64,000 nucleotides of DNA from JBLEFH01 sp047345645 (GTDB lineage Bacteria; Pseudomonadota; Alphaproteobacteria; Rhodobacterales; Rhodobacteraceae). Each line of letters starts with the position of its first letter. Positions within the stretch are counted from its first letter, which is position 1. Below the pieces are notes generated by a model that was given only the letters and a program-made list of their open reading frames with translations, had not been told where the DNA came from and did not search any database. The stretch lies in assembly GCA_047345645.1 (NCBI GenBank), contig JBLEFH010000006.1, one strand, 5' to 3'. A program made the position numbers and the translations under genes. Of the stretch, positions 8,718-17,467 are shown one piece after another.

Positions 8718-10090
8718 CAGAAGCGGTCCCGAAGTTTCTCCACAATGGTGCCGTCAAAGGTCGACAGCGGTGCGTTCTGCACCCGTCCATAATTGATGTT
8801 CGGATCGTAACGTTCAACCCGAAGACCGAGATGATCGGCGGTCATCAGCCCCATAGCGGTCAAAAGAGCGTAATGCGCGATCTCCTGATTGCGGCGCGAA
8901 TTGGCGAGGCTGGTTTGCGCGTCGAGCAGATCCTGCTGGGAATCGAGCACATCGAGCGTTGTCCGGGCGCCAAGCGCGGCCTCTTCGGAAACCGAGTCGA
9001 AGGCTTCCTGCGCGGCGGTCACCTGCTGGCTGTTGGCGGCAATGGCGGCGCGGGAGACGGTGAGCTGCGACCAGCTATCGGCGACGTTCTGGCGCACGGT
9101 CTGGGCGGCGGATTGCAGCTCCGAGCGGCGCGCATCGAGCGCGGCCTGTGCCTGGCGGCGCAAACTGTCGATCTGACCGCCCTGATAGAGCGGCACGGTT
9201 CCGGTGACGGAGACGCTGCCGACCTGATCCGACGAGCGCTCACCCGTGGCCGCGCTTTCGCTGTCCTCATAGCCGACCGAGGCGTTCACATCGACCGAGG
9301 GACGCCCGCCCCGTTCGGCACGGCGCAGATCCCATTGCGACGAGCGCTCGGCATAGCGCGCGGCGACGATGCTGGGGTGGCGCTGCATGGCGATCTGTTG
9401 CGCCGCTTCCAGCGAAGCGGGCATTTCCGGGGTCGGCGGGGCTGCGGCGAGATCGCCCGGACGGGTGCCGGTTGCCAGAATATAGGCGTTGATCGCGGTT
9501 TGCAGCGTGCCGCCCTGCGCGGCGACATTCGACTCCGCTTCGGCAAGGCTGGCCTGCGCGAGACTCACATCGGAGCGGGTAATCTCGCCGACCGAGAACC
9601 GGTCCTGCGCGGCCTGAAGCTGCTGCGAAAGGACGCCGCGGCTGTTTTCGGCAAGCGCCACGAGGGACTGCGCGCGCAGCACTTCGAAATAGGCTTGCGC
9701 CGCGCCCAGAAGCACCGATTGCTCCACCTGCACAAGCGACGCGCGCTGCGAGAGGACCAGCTCCTTAGCCGCCTCAATCGCCGCCTCAGTCCGGCCCGAA
9801 TCGAAGAGATTGAGCGAGGCGTTGAGCGAGACCGAATAGCTGTCGGTCAGATGCACGGGCGCATTGTCGCTTGCCGCGAGCGCAGCCCGGCCTTGTGCCG
9901 AGACCTGCGGGCGCTTGGCCGCACGGGCCTGCGCGACATTCTCGTCTACCGAGCGCAGTTCGGCCCGGGCCGTCTTGAGATCATTGGAGTTGCGATAGGC
10001 CGCGACGAGCGCGTCACCCAGCGTTTCTGCCTGCACGGGCGCGGCAATCACGATCGCCGCCGCGACGGTCAGAGAACGGAAAACAGTCAT
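8717..10090 (-). CDS. tolC: TolC family outer membrane efflux channel
   Basis: A 457-residue outer membrane protein that forms the exit duct of type I secretion and drug efflux systems. Signal peptide at residues 1-21 ending in PVQA; then two repeats of the long helical OEP domain, starting with LGDALVAAYRNSNDLKTAR and, near residue 230, LEAAQQIAMQRHPSIVAA. The stretch SLNLFDSGRTEAAI is the typical beta-strand edge. Length fits the family. pcm lies 12 bases upstream and the DUF2497 gene overlaps downstream, forming one leftward operon. Confidence 0.94.
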   Translation of the reverse strand: MTVFRSLTVAAAIVIAAPVQAETLGDALVAAYRNSNDLKTARAELRSVDENVAQARAAKRPQVSAQGRAALAASDNAPVHLTDSYSVSLNASLNLFDSGRTEAAIEAAKELVLSQRASLVQVEQSVLLGAAQAYFEVLRAQSLVALAENSRGVLSQQLQAAQDRFSVGEITRSDVSLAQASLAEAESNVAAQGGTLQTAINAYILATGTRPGDLAAAPPTPEMPASLEAAQQIAMQRHPSIVAARYAERSSQWDLRRAERGGRPSVDVNASVGYEDSESAATGERSSDQVGSVSVTGTVPLYQGGQIDSLRRQAQAALDARRSELQSAAQTVRQNVADSWSQLTVSRAAIAANSQQVTAAQEAFDSVSEEAALGARTTLDVLDSQQDLLDAQTSLANSRRNQEIAHYALLTAMGLMTADHLGLRVERYDPNINYGRVQNAPLSTFDGTIVEKLRDRF

Positions 10091-10102
10091 ATTGAAACCA
10101 CC

Positions 10103-10756
10103 TCAGAGTGAAAATGCGTCTTCGGCAATGAAGCCGGGAAGAACCGGGGAGGTTGCGTCGAAAACCGCCCGCCATGATATGCTACTGTCAGACTTGTAAC
10201 CCACGCGGAATTGGCCGACAGCCCCCTCCATCACGAAAGCGCCGATCCGCCCGCCATCCTTCAGCTGATCGGTCAGCGCGACGGGCACTTCCTCCACGCC
10301 GCCCTCGATCAGAATGACATCATAGGGCGCGTGATCGGGATCGCCTGCCGTCAGCGGACCATTGGTAATGGCCACATTGTCCACCTGCTGCGCGGCCAGC
10401 GTTTCCGCCGCATTCCCGGCGAGATCCTCGTTTTCTTCCACCGAGATCACGGCCTCCGCCAGACGCCCCAGAACCGCGGCGCCATAGCCAAGCCCGGTGC
10501 CGATATGCAGCACCAACTCCTCGGGCGTGATTTCCATCGCATCGAGCATCTTGCCGAACTCGCGCGGGCTGAGCATCACGCGGCCATTTCCGAGCGGCAA
10601 TTCCTGCCCTGCATAGGCTACGGGGCGCTGCGAGACCGGCACGAATTCTTCCCGCGGGACATTGAGCATGGCGTCGATAATCGGATAGCGCGTCACATCC
10701 GAGGGCCGGATCTGGCAATCAACCATGGCATGTCTGGCGGCGGCGAAATCGGTCAT
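10103..10756 (-). CDS. pcm: protein-L-isoaspartate O-methyltransferase
   Basis: SAM-dependent methyltransferase of the PCMT family, which repairs isoaspartyl residues. A 217-residue protein; seen: MVDCQIRPSDVTRYPII near the start, the SAM-binding LHIGTGLGYGAAVLG near residue 81, and VISVEENEDLA for the acidic ribose-binding loop. Here ITPEELVLHIGTG replaces the usual VLEIGTGSGY, common in the shorter alphaproteobacterial members found beside tolC. I chose the ATG at 10756 because similarity begins there; 38 upstream codons in frame look unrelated. Confidence 0.9.
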   Translation of the reverse strand: MTDFAAARHAMVDCQIRPSDVTRYPIIDAMLNVPREEFVPVSQRPVAYAGQELPLGNGRVMLSPREFGKMLDAMEITPEELVLHIGTGLGYGAAVLGRLAEAVISVEENEDLAGNAAETLAAQQVDNVAITNGPLTAGDPDHAPYDVILIEGGVEEVPVALTDQLKDGGRIGAFVMEGAVGQFRVGYKSDSSISWRAVFDATSPVLPGFIAEDAFSL

Positions 10757-10934
10757 TGCGGGCCTCTGTGATAGATCTATTTCGTTTTGGCACATTGCAC
10801 GGGGCGGGGCAACGGTATCAGCCAATCCTTGTTCAAGAATGACCAAACACTGCCGATCGCGCCGCGTCATGTCGCGCGGGCTCGAAAATCACTCTTGCGG
10901 CGCTCTGCCGTTCCGCCTAGAAACCGCCATGGAT

Positions 10935-11008
10935 GGCGACGTGGCGGAGTGGTGACGCAGCGGATTGCAAATCCGTGTACACCGGTTCGATTCCGGTCGT
11001 CGCCTCCA
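10935..11008 (+). tRNA. tRNA-Cys (GCA)
   Basis: Full cloverleaf: acceptor GGCGACG pairs with CGTCGCC; the anticodon loop in GGATTGCAAATCC gives GCA; the T arm is CCGGTTCGATTCCGG; CCA is encoded. It stands alone between the pcm promoter region and the helicase gene. Confidence 0.97.
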
Positions 11009-11054
11009 GATTTTCCCACCCTGTTTGAGACAGATCCGCCGCCCGAAACGCAAA

Positions 11055-11079
11055 ATGGGCGCGCTCTTGGCACGCCCAT
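11055..11079 (-). terminator. terminator of the helicase gene
   Basis: On the minus strand ATGGGCGTGCC, loop AAGA, then GCGCGCCCAT followed by TTTTG, about 25 bases after the helicase stop codon. Confidence 0.75.
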
Positions 11080-11103
11080 CCGTCTCTTTTCGATCAGCCG
11101 CGA

Positions 11104-12378
11104 TTACGCCGCGCGGCGGCGACGGCGCGGGCGGCGCGGTTTGCCCGAGGGCGCGCCCTGTTTTTGCTGTTTGGGCTGTGGCGCTTTGCCGCGCTGCGGA
11201 CGCGCCGGTTTCGCCTTGCCGCGCCCCCGGCCCTGCGGGCGCTCCAGCTTCGGGCGCGATCCGCTGGCGACCGGCACTTCGATCTTCATCAGCTTCTCAA
11301 CCTGCTGCAAAAGCTCGGCTTCTTCCGGTGCGCAAAAGGCAATTGCCTCGCCTTCCCGCCCGGCCCGCGCCGTCCGCCCGATCCGGTGCACATAGATATC
11401 CGGCACTTCGGGCAGCTCGTAATTGATGACATAGGAGACGCCCGGAATGTCGATCCCGCGCGCGGCCACATCGGTCGCCACCAGCGTCGTGACGGAACCT
11501 GCGCGGAACGCGTTGATCGCCCGATCCCGCTGGCCCTGGCTCTTGTTGCCATGGATCGAGGCGGCGTTATAACCATCGGCGACGAGCCCCTTCATCAGCT
11601 TCTCCGCGCCATGCTTGGTGCGCGCGAAAACCAGCGTCAGCGCCTTTTCATCGCGGGACAGGATCTCGCGCAGCTTGGCGGGCTTGTCGCCCTTCTCCAG
11701 AAAATGCACCGACTGCGTGATCTTGTCCGCGGCCTTGCCCGGAGGCGAGACCTGCACGCGCTGCGGATCATTCAGAAACGCCTTGCTGAGTTCTTCCATC
11801 GGTTTCGACATGGTGGCCGAAAACAGGAAGGTCTGGCGCGGCGTGCCGAGTTTCGGCGCGATTTTCCGCAGCGAGTGGATGAAGCCCATATCGAGCATCT
11901 GATCCGCCTCATCGAGAATAAGCTGACGCGTCTGGCTCAGATCCACGGCGCGGCGGTCCATCAGATCAAGCAACCGGCCCGGCGTCGCGACGAGAATATC
12001 CGTCCCGCGTGCCAGCACGTTGATCTGCTTCTGGATGGACTGTCCGCCCACCACGGTCGCCACATGGATCTTGGACCCCGCCACAAGCGGCCGCAGGTTC
12101 TGCGCGATCTGGTTCACCAGCTCACGGGTCGGCGCGAGGATCAGCGCTTTCGCGGTCTTGTTGTCGGGACGGCCCGGCTGCGCCATCAGCGTGTTGATGA
12201 GCGGCAGACCAAAGGCCAGCGTCTTGCCGGTCCCGGTTTGGGCGAGACCCATAATGTCATGCCCTTCCAGCGCCAGCGGGATCGCTTTGGCCTGAATCGG
12301 AGTGGGCTCTTTGAAACCGCCACGTTTGAGGGCGGCATGAAGCTTCGGCGCAAGGCCGAGCGAGTCGAAGTCGAACAC
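11104..12378 (-). CDS. rhlE: DEAD-box RNA helicase, RhlE type
   Basis: ATP-dependent RNA helicase of about 424 residues. Motifs in order: Q motif EPTPIQAKAIP, I AQTGTGKT, Ia PTRELVNQ, II DEAD (LILDEADQML), III FSATM, V TDVAARGIDIP, VI HRIGRTARAG. The C-terminus is a basic RGRGK / PRRPRRRRR tail that should bind RNA, as in RhlE proteins acting in ribosome maturation and RNA turnover. The start is taken as GTG at 12378, six bases after AAAGGA and matching the usual VFDFDSLGL N-terminus; an in-frame ATG at 12429 has no such site. Confidence 0.92.
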   Translation of the reverse strand: MFDFDSLGLAPKLHAALKRGGFKEPTPIQAKAIPLALEGHDIMGLAQTGTGKTLAFGLPLINTLMAQPGRPDNKTAKALILAPTRELVNQIAQNLRPLVAGSKIHVATVVGGQSIQKQINVLARGTDILVATPGRLLDLMDRRAVDLSQTRQLILDEADQMLDMGFIHSLRKIAPKLGTPRQTFLFSATMSKPMEELSKAFLNDPQRVQVSPPGKAADKITQSVHFLEKGDKPAKLREILSRDEKALTLVFARTKHGAEKLMKGLVADGYNAASIHGNKSQGQRDRAINAFRAGSVTTLVATDVAARGIDIPGVSYVINYELPEVPDIYVHRIGRTARAGREGEAIAFCAPEEAELLQQVEKLMKIEVPVASGSRPKLERPQGRGRGKAKPARPQRGKAPQPKQQKQGAPSGKPRRPRRRRRAA

Positions 12379-12773
12379 AATATATCCTTTAGGCCGCACC
12401 AAAACGGCGCACGCCATACATGGCCGCACTCAAGCGGCAAACGAGGGTCCATGCAGGCCTCGGGTTGCGCACGCGGATCGTGCGGCATCCGGCCGACATG
12501 TCAGGAACCCTGCGTGATGGGGAACTGAAAATTTGCTGTGCTGATTGCCTCAAAGGGGCATGGCCTGCTCACGCGGCGGCTCAGCGACGCGCCTTCTTGC
12601 GCGCTTTTGACGTGAAAGTCAACAGCGCAACACACGAACGCGCGCGGAAAAGAAAGCACAGGTCGCGCACATATCATTATGCAAAGAAATCATCTCAAAT
12701 GCGTTCGCTTTAACGCTCGATTAAGCATCTTCGCTGTTTTTAGACCTCGTAAACCACGTTTCGAGGTCACGCG
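12379..12773. other. 395-base intergenic region with a perfect-looking hairpin
   Basis: Holds the divergent promoters of the helicase and of the acyltransferase operon. At 12601-12628 there is an interrupted inverted repeat, GCGCTTTTGAC - GTGAAA - GTCAACAGCGC, 10 of 11 positions paired. It has no T run, so it is not a standard terminator. No convincing gene was found in this stretch. Confidence 0.6.
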
Positions 12774-13283
12774 ATGTCCCGCTCTCTGGCTGCTCTTTTT
12801 CGCACAAAGCTCCGCGCCGTTCTGGTGCGCGCGCAGGTCTTCACCCTCCGCCGCGTCTGGCACATGCAGATCGGGACCGGGGTGCGGATTTCGCTGAAAG
12901 CCCGGCTCGACCGGACGAACCCGCAAGGCGTCGTCATCGGCGACTGGACCGGGATCGGCGCGGGCGCGGTCGTCCTCACCCATGATTTCATAGGCGACCG
13001 TCATGTCACCACCCGCATTGGCCGCAACTGCCATATCGGCATGAACGCGATCATTCTGCCGGGGGTCACCGTCGGCGATGAATGCATCGTCGCACCCGGC
13101 GCCATCGTCATGCGCGACGTGCCGCCCCATTCGCTCGTGATGTGCAATCCCGCGCGGGTCATGGAAAGCGGCCTCTCCCTTGGCCGGTGGGGGCAACGCC
13201 TGCCCGCGCCCGCAGATCATTCCACAGAAGAAACTCAAGAGGTACATCACCATGTCGAACAGCAAGATCGCCCTGCTGCATAG
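12774..13283 (+). CDS. hexapeptide-repeat (LbH) acyltransferase
   Basis: A 169-residue protein with a left-handed beta-helix of the maltose O-acetyltransferase / WbbJ type: repeated hydrophobic hexads through residues 35-125, including VVIGDWTGIGAGAVV, IGRNCHIGMNAIILPG and GDECIVAPGAIV, and the HD pair (VLTHDF) near the active site. Such enzymes move acetyl or other acyl groups to sugars. It opens an operon of five same-strand genes; its end overlaps the next gene by 32 bases. The C-terminal 35 residues are not part of the fold and may reflect a stop displaced by the overlap. Confidence 0.8.
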   Translation: MSRSLAALFRTKLRAVLVRAQVFTLRRVWHMQIGTGVRISLKARLDRTNPQGVVIGDWTGIGAGAVVLTHDFIGDRHVTTRIGRNCHIGMNAIILPGVTVGDECIVAPGAIVMRDVPPHSLVMCNPARVMESGLSLGRWGQRLPAPADHSTEETQEVHHHVEQQDRPAA

Positions 13284-13497
13284 AATTGTCAGCGAAGAGC
13301 TTGGGATCAGCCCGGCGGCGCTGACCCCCGAGACGGGCTATCAGACCATCCCGGAATGGGACTCGGTCGCGCATATGCATCTCATCATGGCCATTGAGGA
13401 CACGTTCGGCATGACCTTCACCGATATCGAAATCGGCAGCCTGACCACCCTCGCCCGGATCGAGACCGCCATTTCGACCGCCATGGTCGCCGCCTGA
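13252..13497 (+). CDS. acyl carrier protein
   Basis: An 81-residue carrier protein. The serine of the DSV motif (PEWDSVAHMHLIMAIED, Ser near residue 41) is the phosphopantetheine attachment site, and the helical pattern of the family is complete. It is not the fatty-acid AcpP (whose motif is DSLD): DSV with a Trp before it is more like the D-alanyl carrier DltC and other dedicated carriers. The ATG at 13252 lies after GAGGTACATCACC. It sits before the ligase that probably loads it. Confidence 0.88.
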   Translation: MSNSKIALLHRIVSEELGISPAALTPETGYQTIPEWDSVAHMHLIMAIEDTFGMTFTDIEIGSLTTLARIETAISTAMVAA

Positions 13498-13498
13498 T

Positions 13499-14050
13499 AT
13501 GGGACTGGCGCTGAAAAAACCGGACACGGCGCTGCGTCTGGCGACCCGCGAGGATGCGGAAGCGCTGACCGCGTTGCGGCAGGCCTATTACGCCAGCCAG
13601 CGGGAGGCGGGGCTGCTCGATCTGCCGCTCGACCCGACACAGATGGTCGCCCAAACCACGCCGCGCCTTCTCGACAATCCGCGCATGGTGGTGCAACTCG
13701 CCGAGGACGAGACCGGCGCGATCATCGGCTATGCTTATGGTCAGATCCGCATCGTGCCGGGCCAGATCAAACCCAATGTCGGCTCCATCGAGGAGTTTTA
13801 TGTCAGCCCCGATGCACGCGGCGGCGGGCAGGCGGAAAAGCTCTTCGACGCGGTGCGGGCCGAGCTCGACCGGCGCGGCGCGCAGCGGTTGCAGTTGCGC
13901 GTGCTGGCCAATAACGACACCGCGCGGCGCTTCTGGTCCCGCATCGGCTTCCGCGAGAATGTCACGATTTTCGAGTTTGAACCGGGCGCCGGGCAAGCCA
14001 CCTTCGAGATGCCCATGCAGCGTGAGGCCGAGACCGATGACGCTCTCTGA
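13499..14050 (+). CDS. GNAT family N-acetyltransferase
   Basis: A 183-residue GNAT-fold protein: EEFYVSPDARGGGQAEKLFD contains beta-4 and the acetyl-CoA pyrophosphate loop (R-G-x-G-like, here ARGGGQA), followed by LQLRVLANNDTARRFWSRIGF for beta-5 and the C-terminal helix. One base separates it from the carrier gene, and it overlaps the next gene by 14 bases. The substrate cannot be read; with an ACP neighbour it may use an acyl-ACP as donor instead of acetyl-CoA. Confidence 0.85.
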   Translation: MGLALKKPDTALRLATREDAEALTALRQAYYASQREAGLLDLPLDPTQMVAQTTPRLLDNPRMVVQLAEDETGAIIGYAYGQIRIVPGQIKPNVGSIEEFYVSPDARGGGQAEKLFDAVRAELDRRGAQRLQLRVLANNDTARRFWSRIGFRENVTIFEFEPGAGQATFEMPMQREAETDDAL

Positions 14051-15500
14051 GCGCCTGCGCCGGGTCGCGGCCGCCCAGCCGGACGCCCCCGCCCTCACCG
14101 TCGCGGGCGAGACGCTTACCTATGCCGCGCTCTTTGCCCGCGCCGAGACGCTGGCCGCCGATCTTGCCACGCTCCCCGAGGGAAGCACCGTCGCCATTCT
14201 CGGCCAGCGCGATCTGAGCGCCTATCTCGGCGTTCTGGCTTGCGCCCTCGCGGGCCGTGCCTTCGTGCCGGTCAATCCCGGCTTTCCCGAAGACCGCCAG
14301 CAAATGATCCTCGACGGGGCCGAAGCCGCCGCGATGATCGTCAGCCCCGATCAGGCGCTCCGCGCGGCGCAACTGGCCGGCCCGTCGCGGCTCTATCTCG
14401 GCGAGGATTTTTCGGCGACCGGCGCCCTGCCCACTACCGCGCCGCAGGGTCCTAGGGCCTGCTACATGATGTTCACCTCCGGCACGACCGGACGGCCCAA
14501 GGGCGTGCGGGTCACGGAAAGCAACCTGCTCGCCTATCTCGACGCCATCGCCCCCATTGCCGCCATCGGCCCGGGCGACCGCACCTCGCAGTTTTTCGAC
14601 CTCTCCTTCGATCTCGCCATCCACGACCTTTTCGTCACATGGACCGCAGGCGCGGAGCTTATCGTGCTGCCGAAAACCGAAAGCCTCGCCATTGGCGATT
14701 TCGCCCGCCGGGAGAAGCTGACGCATTGGTTCTCCGTCCCCTCCCTCGCCGCTTTCGCAAGCCGGATGGGGCAGATCGCGCCCGGCTCCCTTCCGGACCT
14801 CAAAACCGTCCTCTTTTGCGGCGAGCCCCTGCCCGTCTCGCTGGCCGAGACCATGCAAGCCGCCGCACCGCAGGCCCGCCACTGGAACCTCTACGGCCCA
14901 ACCGAGGCGACCATCGCCTTCACCGCCTATGAGATCCGCAAAGACCGACCGCTCACCGGGTTCCAGACCGTCCCGCTCGGCAAAGCCATCGGCGGGCAAC
15001 ACCTGCACCTCATCCGCCAAACCGCGCCCCATGGGCTCAGCGAGTTGCTGCTCGGCGGCGATCAGGTCACGCCGGGCTATCTCGATCCGGAGGCGACCGA
15101 AAAAGCCTTCACCGAAGCCTTCGGGATGCGCTGGTATCGCACCGGGGATCTGGTTCGGCGCGATCCCGAGCACGGGCTGATCTTCGAGGGCCGCAAGGAC
15201 GATCAGGTGAAAATCAACGGCTATCGGGTGGAACTGGCGGAGATCGACGCGGTGCTGCGCGCGGTCGCCGACACCCCGCAAGTCGCCGCGCTTCCGGCCC
15301 CCACCCCCGACGGCGCGGGCCGCGAGATCATCGCCTATGTCGCGGGCAGCACGGTCAGCGCCGCCGAGATTCGCCGCGCCTGCCGCGCGAGCCTGCCCGT
15401 CTATATGGTCCCGCGCCGGGTGGTGCTGCTGGACGCCATGCCCGTCACCGCCAGCGGCAAGATCGACCGCCACGCGCTCCGGACGATGGAGCAGGCATGA
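14037..15500 (+). CDS. AMP-forming acyl/amino acid ligase (adenylation domain)
   Basis: A 487-residue adenylate-forming enzyme of the DltA/NRPS A-domain type. Core motifs in order: A3 MMFTSGTTGRPKGV near residue 145, A5 NLYGPTEATI near 285, A7 YRTGDLV near 370, A8 GRKDDQVKINGYRVEL near 388, A10 TASGKIDR near the end. It should activate a carboxylic or amino acid with ATP and load it on the adjacent carrier protein. Size and lack of a condensation domain make it a stand-alone ligase. It overlaps genes on both sides (14 and 4 bases), so it is tightly coupled. The substrate is unknown. Confidence 0.9.
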   Translation: MTLSERLRRVAAAQPDAPALTVAGETLTYAALFARAETLAADLATLPEGSTVAILGQRDLSAYLGVLACALAGRAFVPVNPGFPEDRQQMILDGAEAAAMIVSPDQALRAAQLAGPSRLYLGEDFSATGALPTTAPQGPRACYMMFTSGTTGRPKGVRVTESNLLAYLDAIAPIAAIGPGDRTSQFFDLSFDLAIHDLFVTWTAGAELIVLPKTESLAIGDFARREKLTHWFSVPSLAAFASRMGQIAPGSLPDLKTVLFCGEPLPVSLAETMQAAAPQARHWNLYGPTEATIAFTAYEIRKDRPLTGFQTVPLGKAIGGQHLHLIRQTAPHGLSELLLGGDQVTPGYLDPEATEKAFTEAFGMRWYRTGDLVRRDPEHGLIFEGRKDDQVKINGYRVELAEIDAVLRAVADTPQVAALPAPTPDGAGREIIAYVAGSTVSAAEIRRACRASLPVYMVPRRVVLLDAMPVTASGKIDRHALRTMEQA

Positions 15501-16234
15501 AAGCGGCGCTGATGACGCTGGCTCTTATGGGCATGATCGGCGCGGCCTATCTCTACGGCGTCATCGGCCGCACGCCGACCCCGCCGGGCGCGATCATCAC
15601 GCAAAGCGCGGGCGCGGCCATCCCGGCAACCCGGCCCGCCCATATCCTCATCCTCGGCACGAGCCTCACCAGCCGCGGCAACTGGACCGCGACGCTGGAG
15701 ACCGAACTCAACCGCTGCCGCGCTACGGGTCTGCGCGTCGAGACGCTGGCGAAACCCGGCGCGTCGGTTCGCTGGGGGATCACGGCGCTGCGCGGGCGGC
15801 TCCGGCAAGGCACCCTGCCCGATCTCATCATCGCGGAGTTTTCGGGCAATGACGCCTCGCCCTGGAACGGGATGCCGCTCTTTCTCAGCCGGAGCCGCCA
15901 TGAGCAACTGGTCCGGCAGGCGGAGATGGCGGGGATCCCCATGATGCTCGCGACCATGAGCCCCGCTTTCGGCCAGAACGCTTGGGAGCGCCCCGGTCAG
16001 AACCGGTACCACGCGCTTTACCGCGACATCGCGGCGCGGCGGGATATCGGGCTGATCGACACGGTGGAGAGCTGGCGCGCCCTTGCCCCTGCGGAGCGGC
16101 GGGCGCTGATGCCGGACGGGCTGCATCCGAGCCGCGCGGGCATGGCGAAAATCACCGTTCCGGCCTTCGCCGCCGCCCTCGCGCCGCTCCTTTGCGACCG
16201 CAAATATGCGCGCGGGCCGGACCCGCAGCCCTGA
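15497..16234 (+). CDS. SGNH-type hydrolase, membrane anchored
   Basis: A 245-residue protein with an N-terminal signal anchor (residues 1-24) and an SGNH/GDSL-like fold: ILILGTSLTSRGNW holds the block I serine, SGNDASPWNGMP the block III GxND-like asparagine, and DGLHPSRAGM the block V Asp-His. It would act outside the inner membrane as an esterase or acyltransferase. It overlaps the ligase stop (ATGA). In Gram-positive dlt operons the last gene, dltD, is also an SGNH-like exported protein, so the parallel is worth noting. Confidence 0.85.
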   Translation: MKAALMTLALMGMIGAAYLYGVIGRTPTPPGAIITQSAGAAIPATRPAHILILGTSLTSRGNWTATLETELNRCRATGLRVETLAKPGASVRWGITALRGRLRQGTLPDLIIAEFSGNDASPWNGMPLFLSRSRHEQLVRQAEMAGIPMMLATMSPAFGQNAWERPGQNRYHALYRDIAARRDIGLIDTVESWRALAPAERRALMPDGLHPSRAGMAKITVPAFAAALAPLLCDRKYARGPDPQP

Positions 16235-16255
16235 CACCCCCCTAAGCCAGACATG

Positions 16256-16280
16256 AAAACGGCCGCGAAATCGGGGCCGC
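16256..16280 (-). terminator. terminator of carD
   Basis: On the minus strand a GC stem (CGGCC / GGCCG with an inner CCGATTTCG) is followed by TTTTC, 26 bases after the carD stop codon; it also lies between two converging genes. Confidence 0.55.
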
Positions 16281-16305
16281 TTCCATCATCACATCTGAAA
16301 AAGGC

Positions 16306-16815
16306 TTACGCGGCGCGCGCACCCAAGACATCATCGACGCGCTTCTGCGCCTTGTCCTCGGCGACGCCATCCACGGCGGCCAGTTCACGGGTCAGGCGCT
16401 CCAGCGCGGCCTCGTAAAGCTGACGCTCGGAATAGCTCTGCTCGCGCTGATCGTCATTGCGGTGCAGATCGCGCACAACCTCGGCGATCGAGATGAGATC
16501 GCCCGAATTGATTTTCTGCTCATATTCCTGCGCACGGCGCGACCACATGGCGCGCTTCACACGGGCGCGGCCCTTGAGGGTCTCCAGCGCCTTCTCGACG
16601 ATATCGGGGCTCGACAGTGACCGCATGCCAACGGAATTGGCCTTCGCGGTCGGGACGCGCAGGGTCATTTTGTCTTTCTCGAAATTGATGACGAAGAGTT
16701 CCATCTTCGTCCCGGCAATCTCCTGCTCCTCGATAGAGACAATCTTGCCAACCCCATGTGCGGGATAGACAATGTGATCATTGGGGCGGAATTCAGCGGT
16801 TTTTTTCTTAGTCAT
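16306..16815 (-). CDS. carD: CarD family RNA polymerase-binding regulator
   Basis: About 169 residues: an N-terminal Tudor-like RNA polymerase interaction domain (FRPNDHIVYPAHGVGKIVSIEE, residues 8-65) and an all-helical C-terminal DNA-binding domain with the conserved WSRRAQEYEQKI near 95. In alphaproteobacteria CarD stabilises open complexes at rRNA and many housekeeping promoters. The ATG at 16815 is nine bases after GAAAGG; another ATG three codons upstream touches that site directly and is less likely. Confidence 0.95.
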   Translation of the reverse strand: MTKKKTAEFRPNDHIVYPAHGVGKIVSIEEQEIAGTKMELFVINFEKDKMTLRVPTAKANSVGMRSLSSPDIVEKALETLKGRARVKRAMWSRRAQEYEQKINSGDLISIAEVVRDLHRNDDQREQSYSERQLYEAALERLTRELAAVDGVAEDKAQKRVDDVLGARAA

Positions 16816-17034
16816 TACTGACATCCTTTCACTCGACAGCCGAACACAAGCAAACTGACCGCTCTCCCTAGGAGATCGGGCAACGTGCTTATATCTTTAT
16901 TATTTCCGGGCGCTCGCGTTGTGCAGGGCGGGGAAGCGGCATCTGTCCATTGACGTAATATAACACAAAAAAGCCGTCTTGTGAAACATATCACAGAAGC
17001 CGGTAAAGCCATTATTTACAACGAGATAAATAAA

Positions 17035-17057
17035 ATGCGAGGCGAATCACCCCGCAT
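17035..17057 (-). terminator. terminator of fdxA
   Basis: Minus-strand hairpin ATGCGGGG - TGATTCG - CCTCGCAT followed by TTTATTTATC, 43 bases after the ferredoxin stop. The remaining bases up to the carD start hold no gene and probably the carD promoter. Confidence 0.7.
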
Positions 17058-17099
17058 TGCAAAAAAACCGCTTTGGAAAGCCGTCCGGCCCGCGCGCGC

Positions 17100-17438
17100 T
17101 CAGTCGCCCTCGCCCGGCGCTTCGGAGAAATGCGTCTCCAGCTTGTTCTCGACCCCGTCCATCTCTTCCGCCTCGGGAAGCTGATCCTTCTTGGTGGTCA
17201 GGACCGGCCAGGCTTCGGAGTATTTGCGGTTGAATTCCACCCAGTTCTCCATATCCGGCTCGGTATCCGGACGGATCGCATCGGCGGGGCATTCCGGCTC
17301 GCAGACACCGCAATCGATGCACTCATCGGGATGGATGACCAGCATGTTCTCGCCCTCGTAGAAACAGTCCACCGGGCAGACTTCCACGCAGTCTGTATAT
17401 TTGCAGGCGATGCAATTGTCGGTCACGACATAGGTCAT
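17100..17438 (-). CDS. fdxA: seven-iron ferredoxin
   Basis: A 112-residue ferredoxin with a [3Fe-4S] and a [4Fe-4S] site: CIACKYTDCVEVCPVDCF and CIDCGVCEPECPADA give the two cysteine sets. The C-terminal extension of about 50 residues is typical of the alpha- and gammaproteobacterial FdxA. It carries electrons in the cytoplasm. Start at 17438 follows AAGGAGATTCCT. The pair fdxA-carD is conserved in this group. Confidence 0.96.
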   Translation of the reverse strand: MTYVVTDNCIACKYTDCVEVCPVDCFYEGENMLVIHPDECIDCGVCEPECPADAIRPDTEPDMENWVEFNRKYSEAWPVLTTKKDQLPEAEEMDGVENKLETHFSEAPGEGD

Positions 17439-17467
17439 AGGAATCTCCTTGGCGAGCGGCTCCGTAT

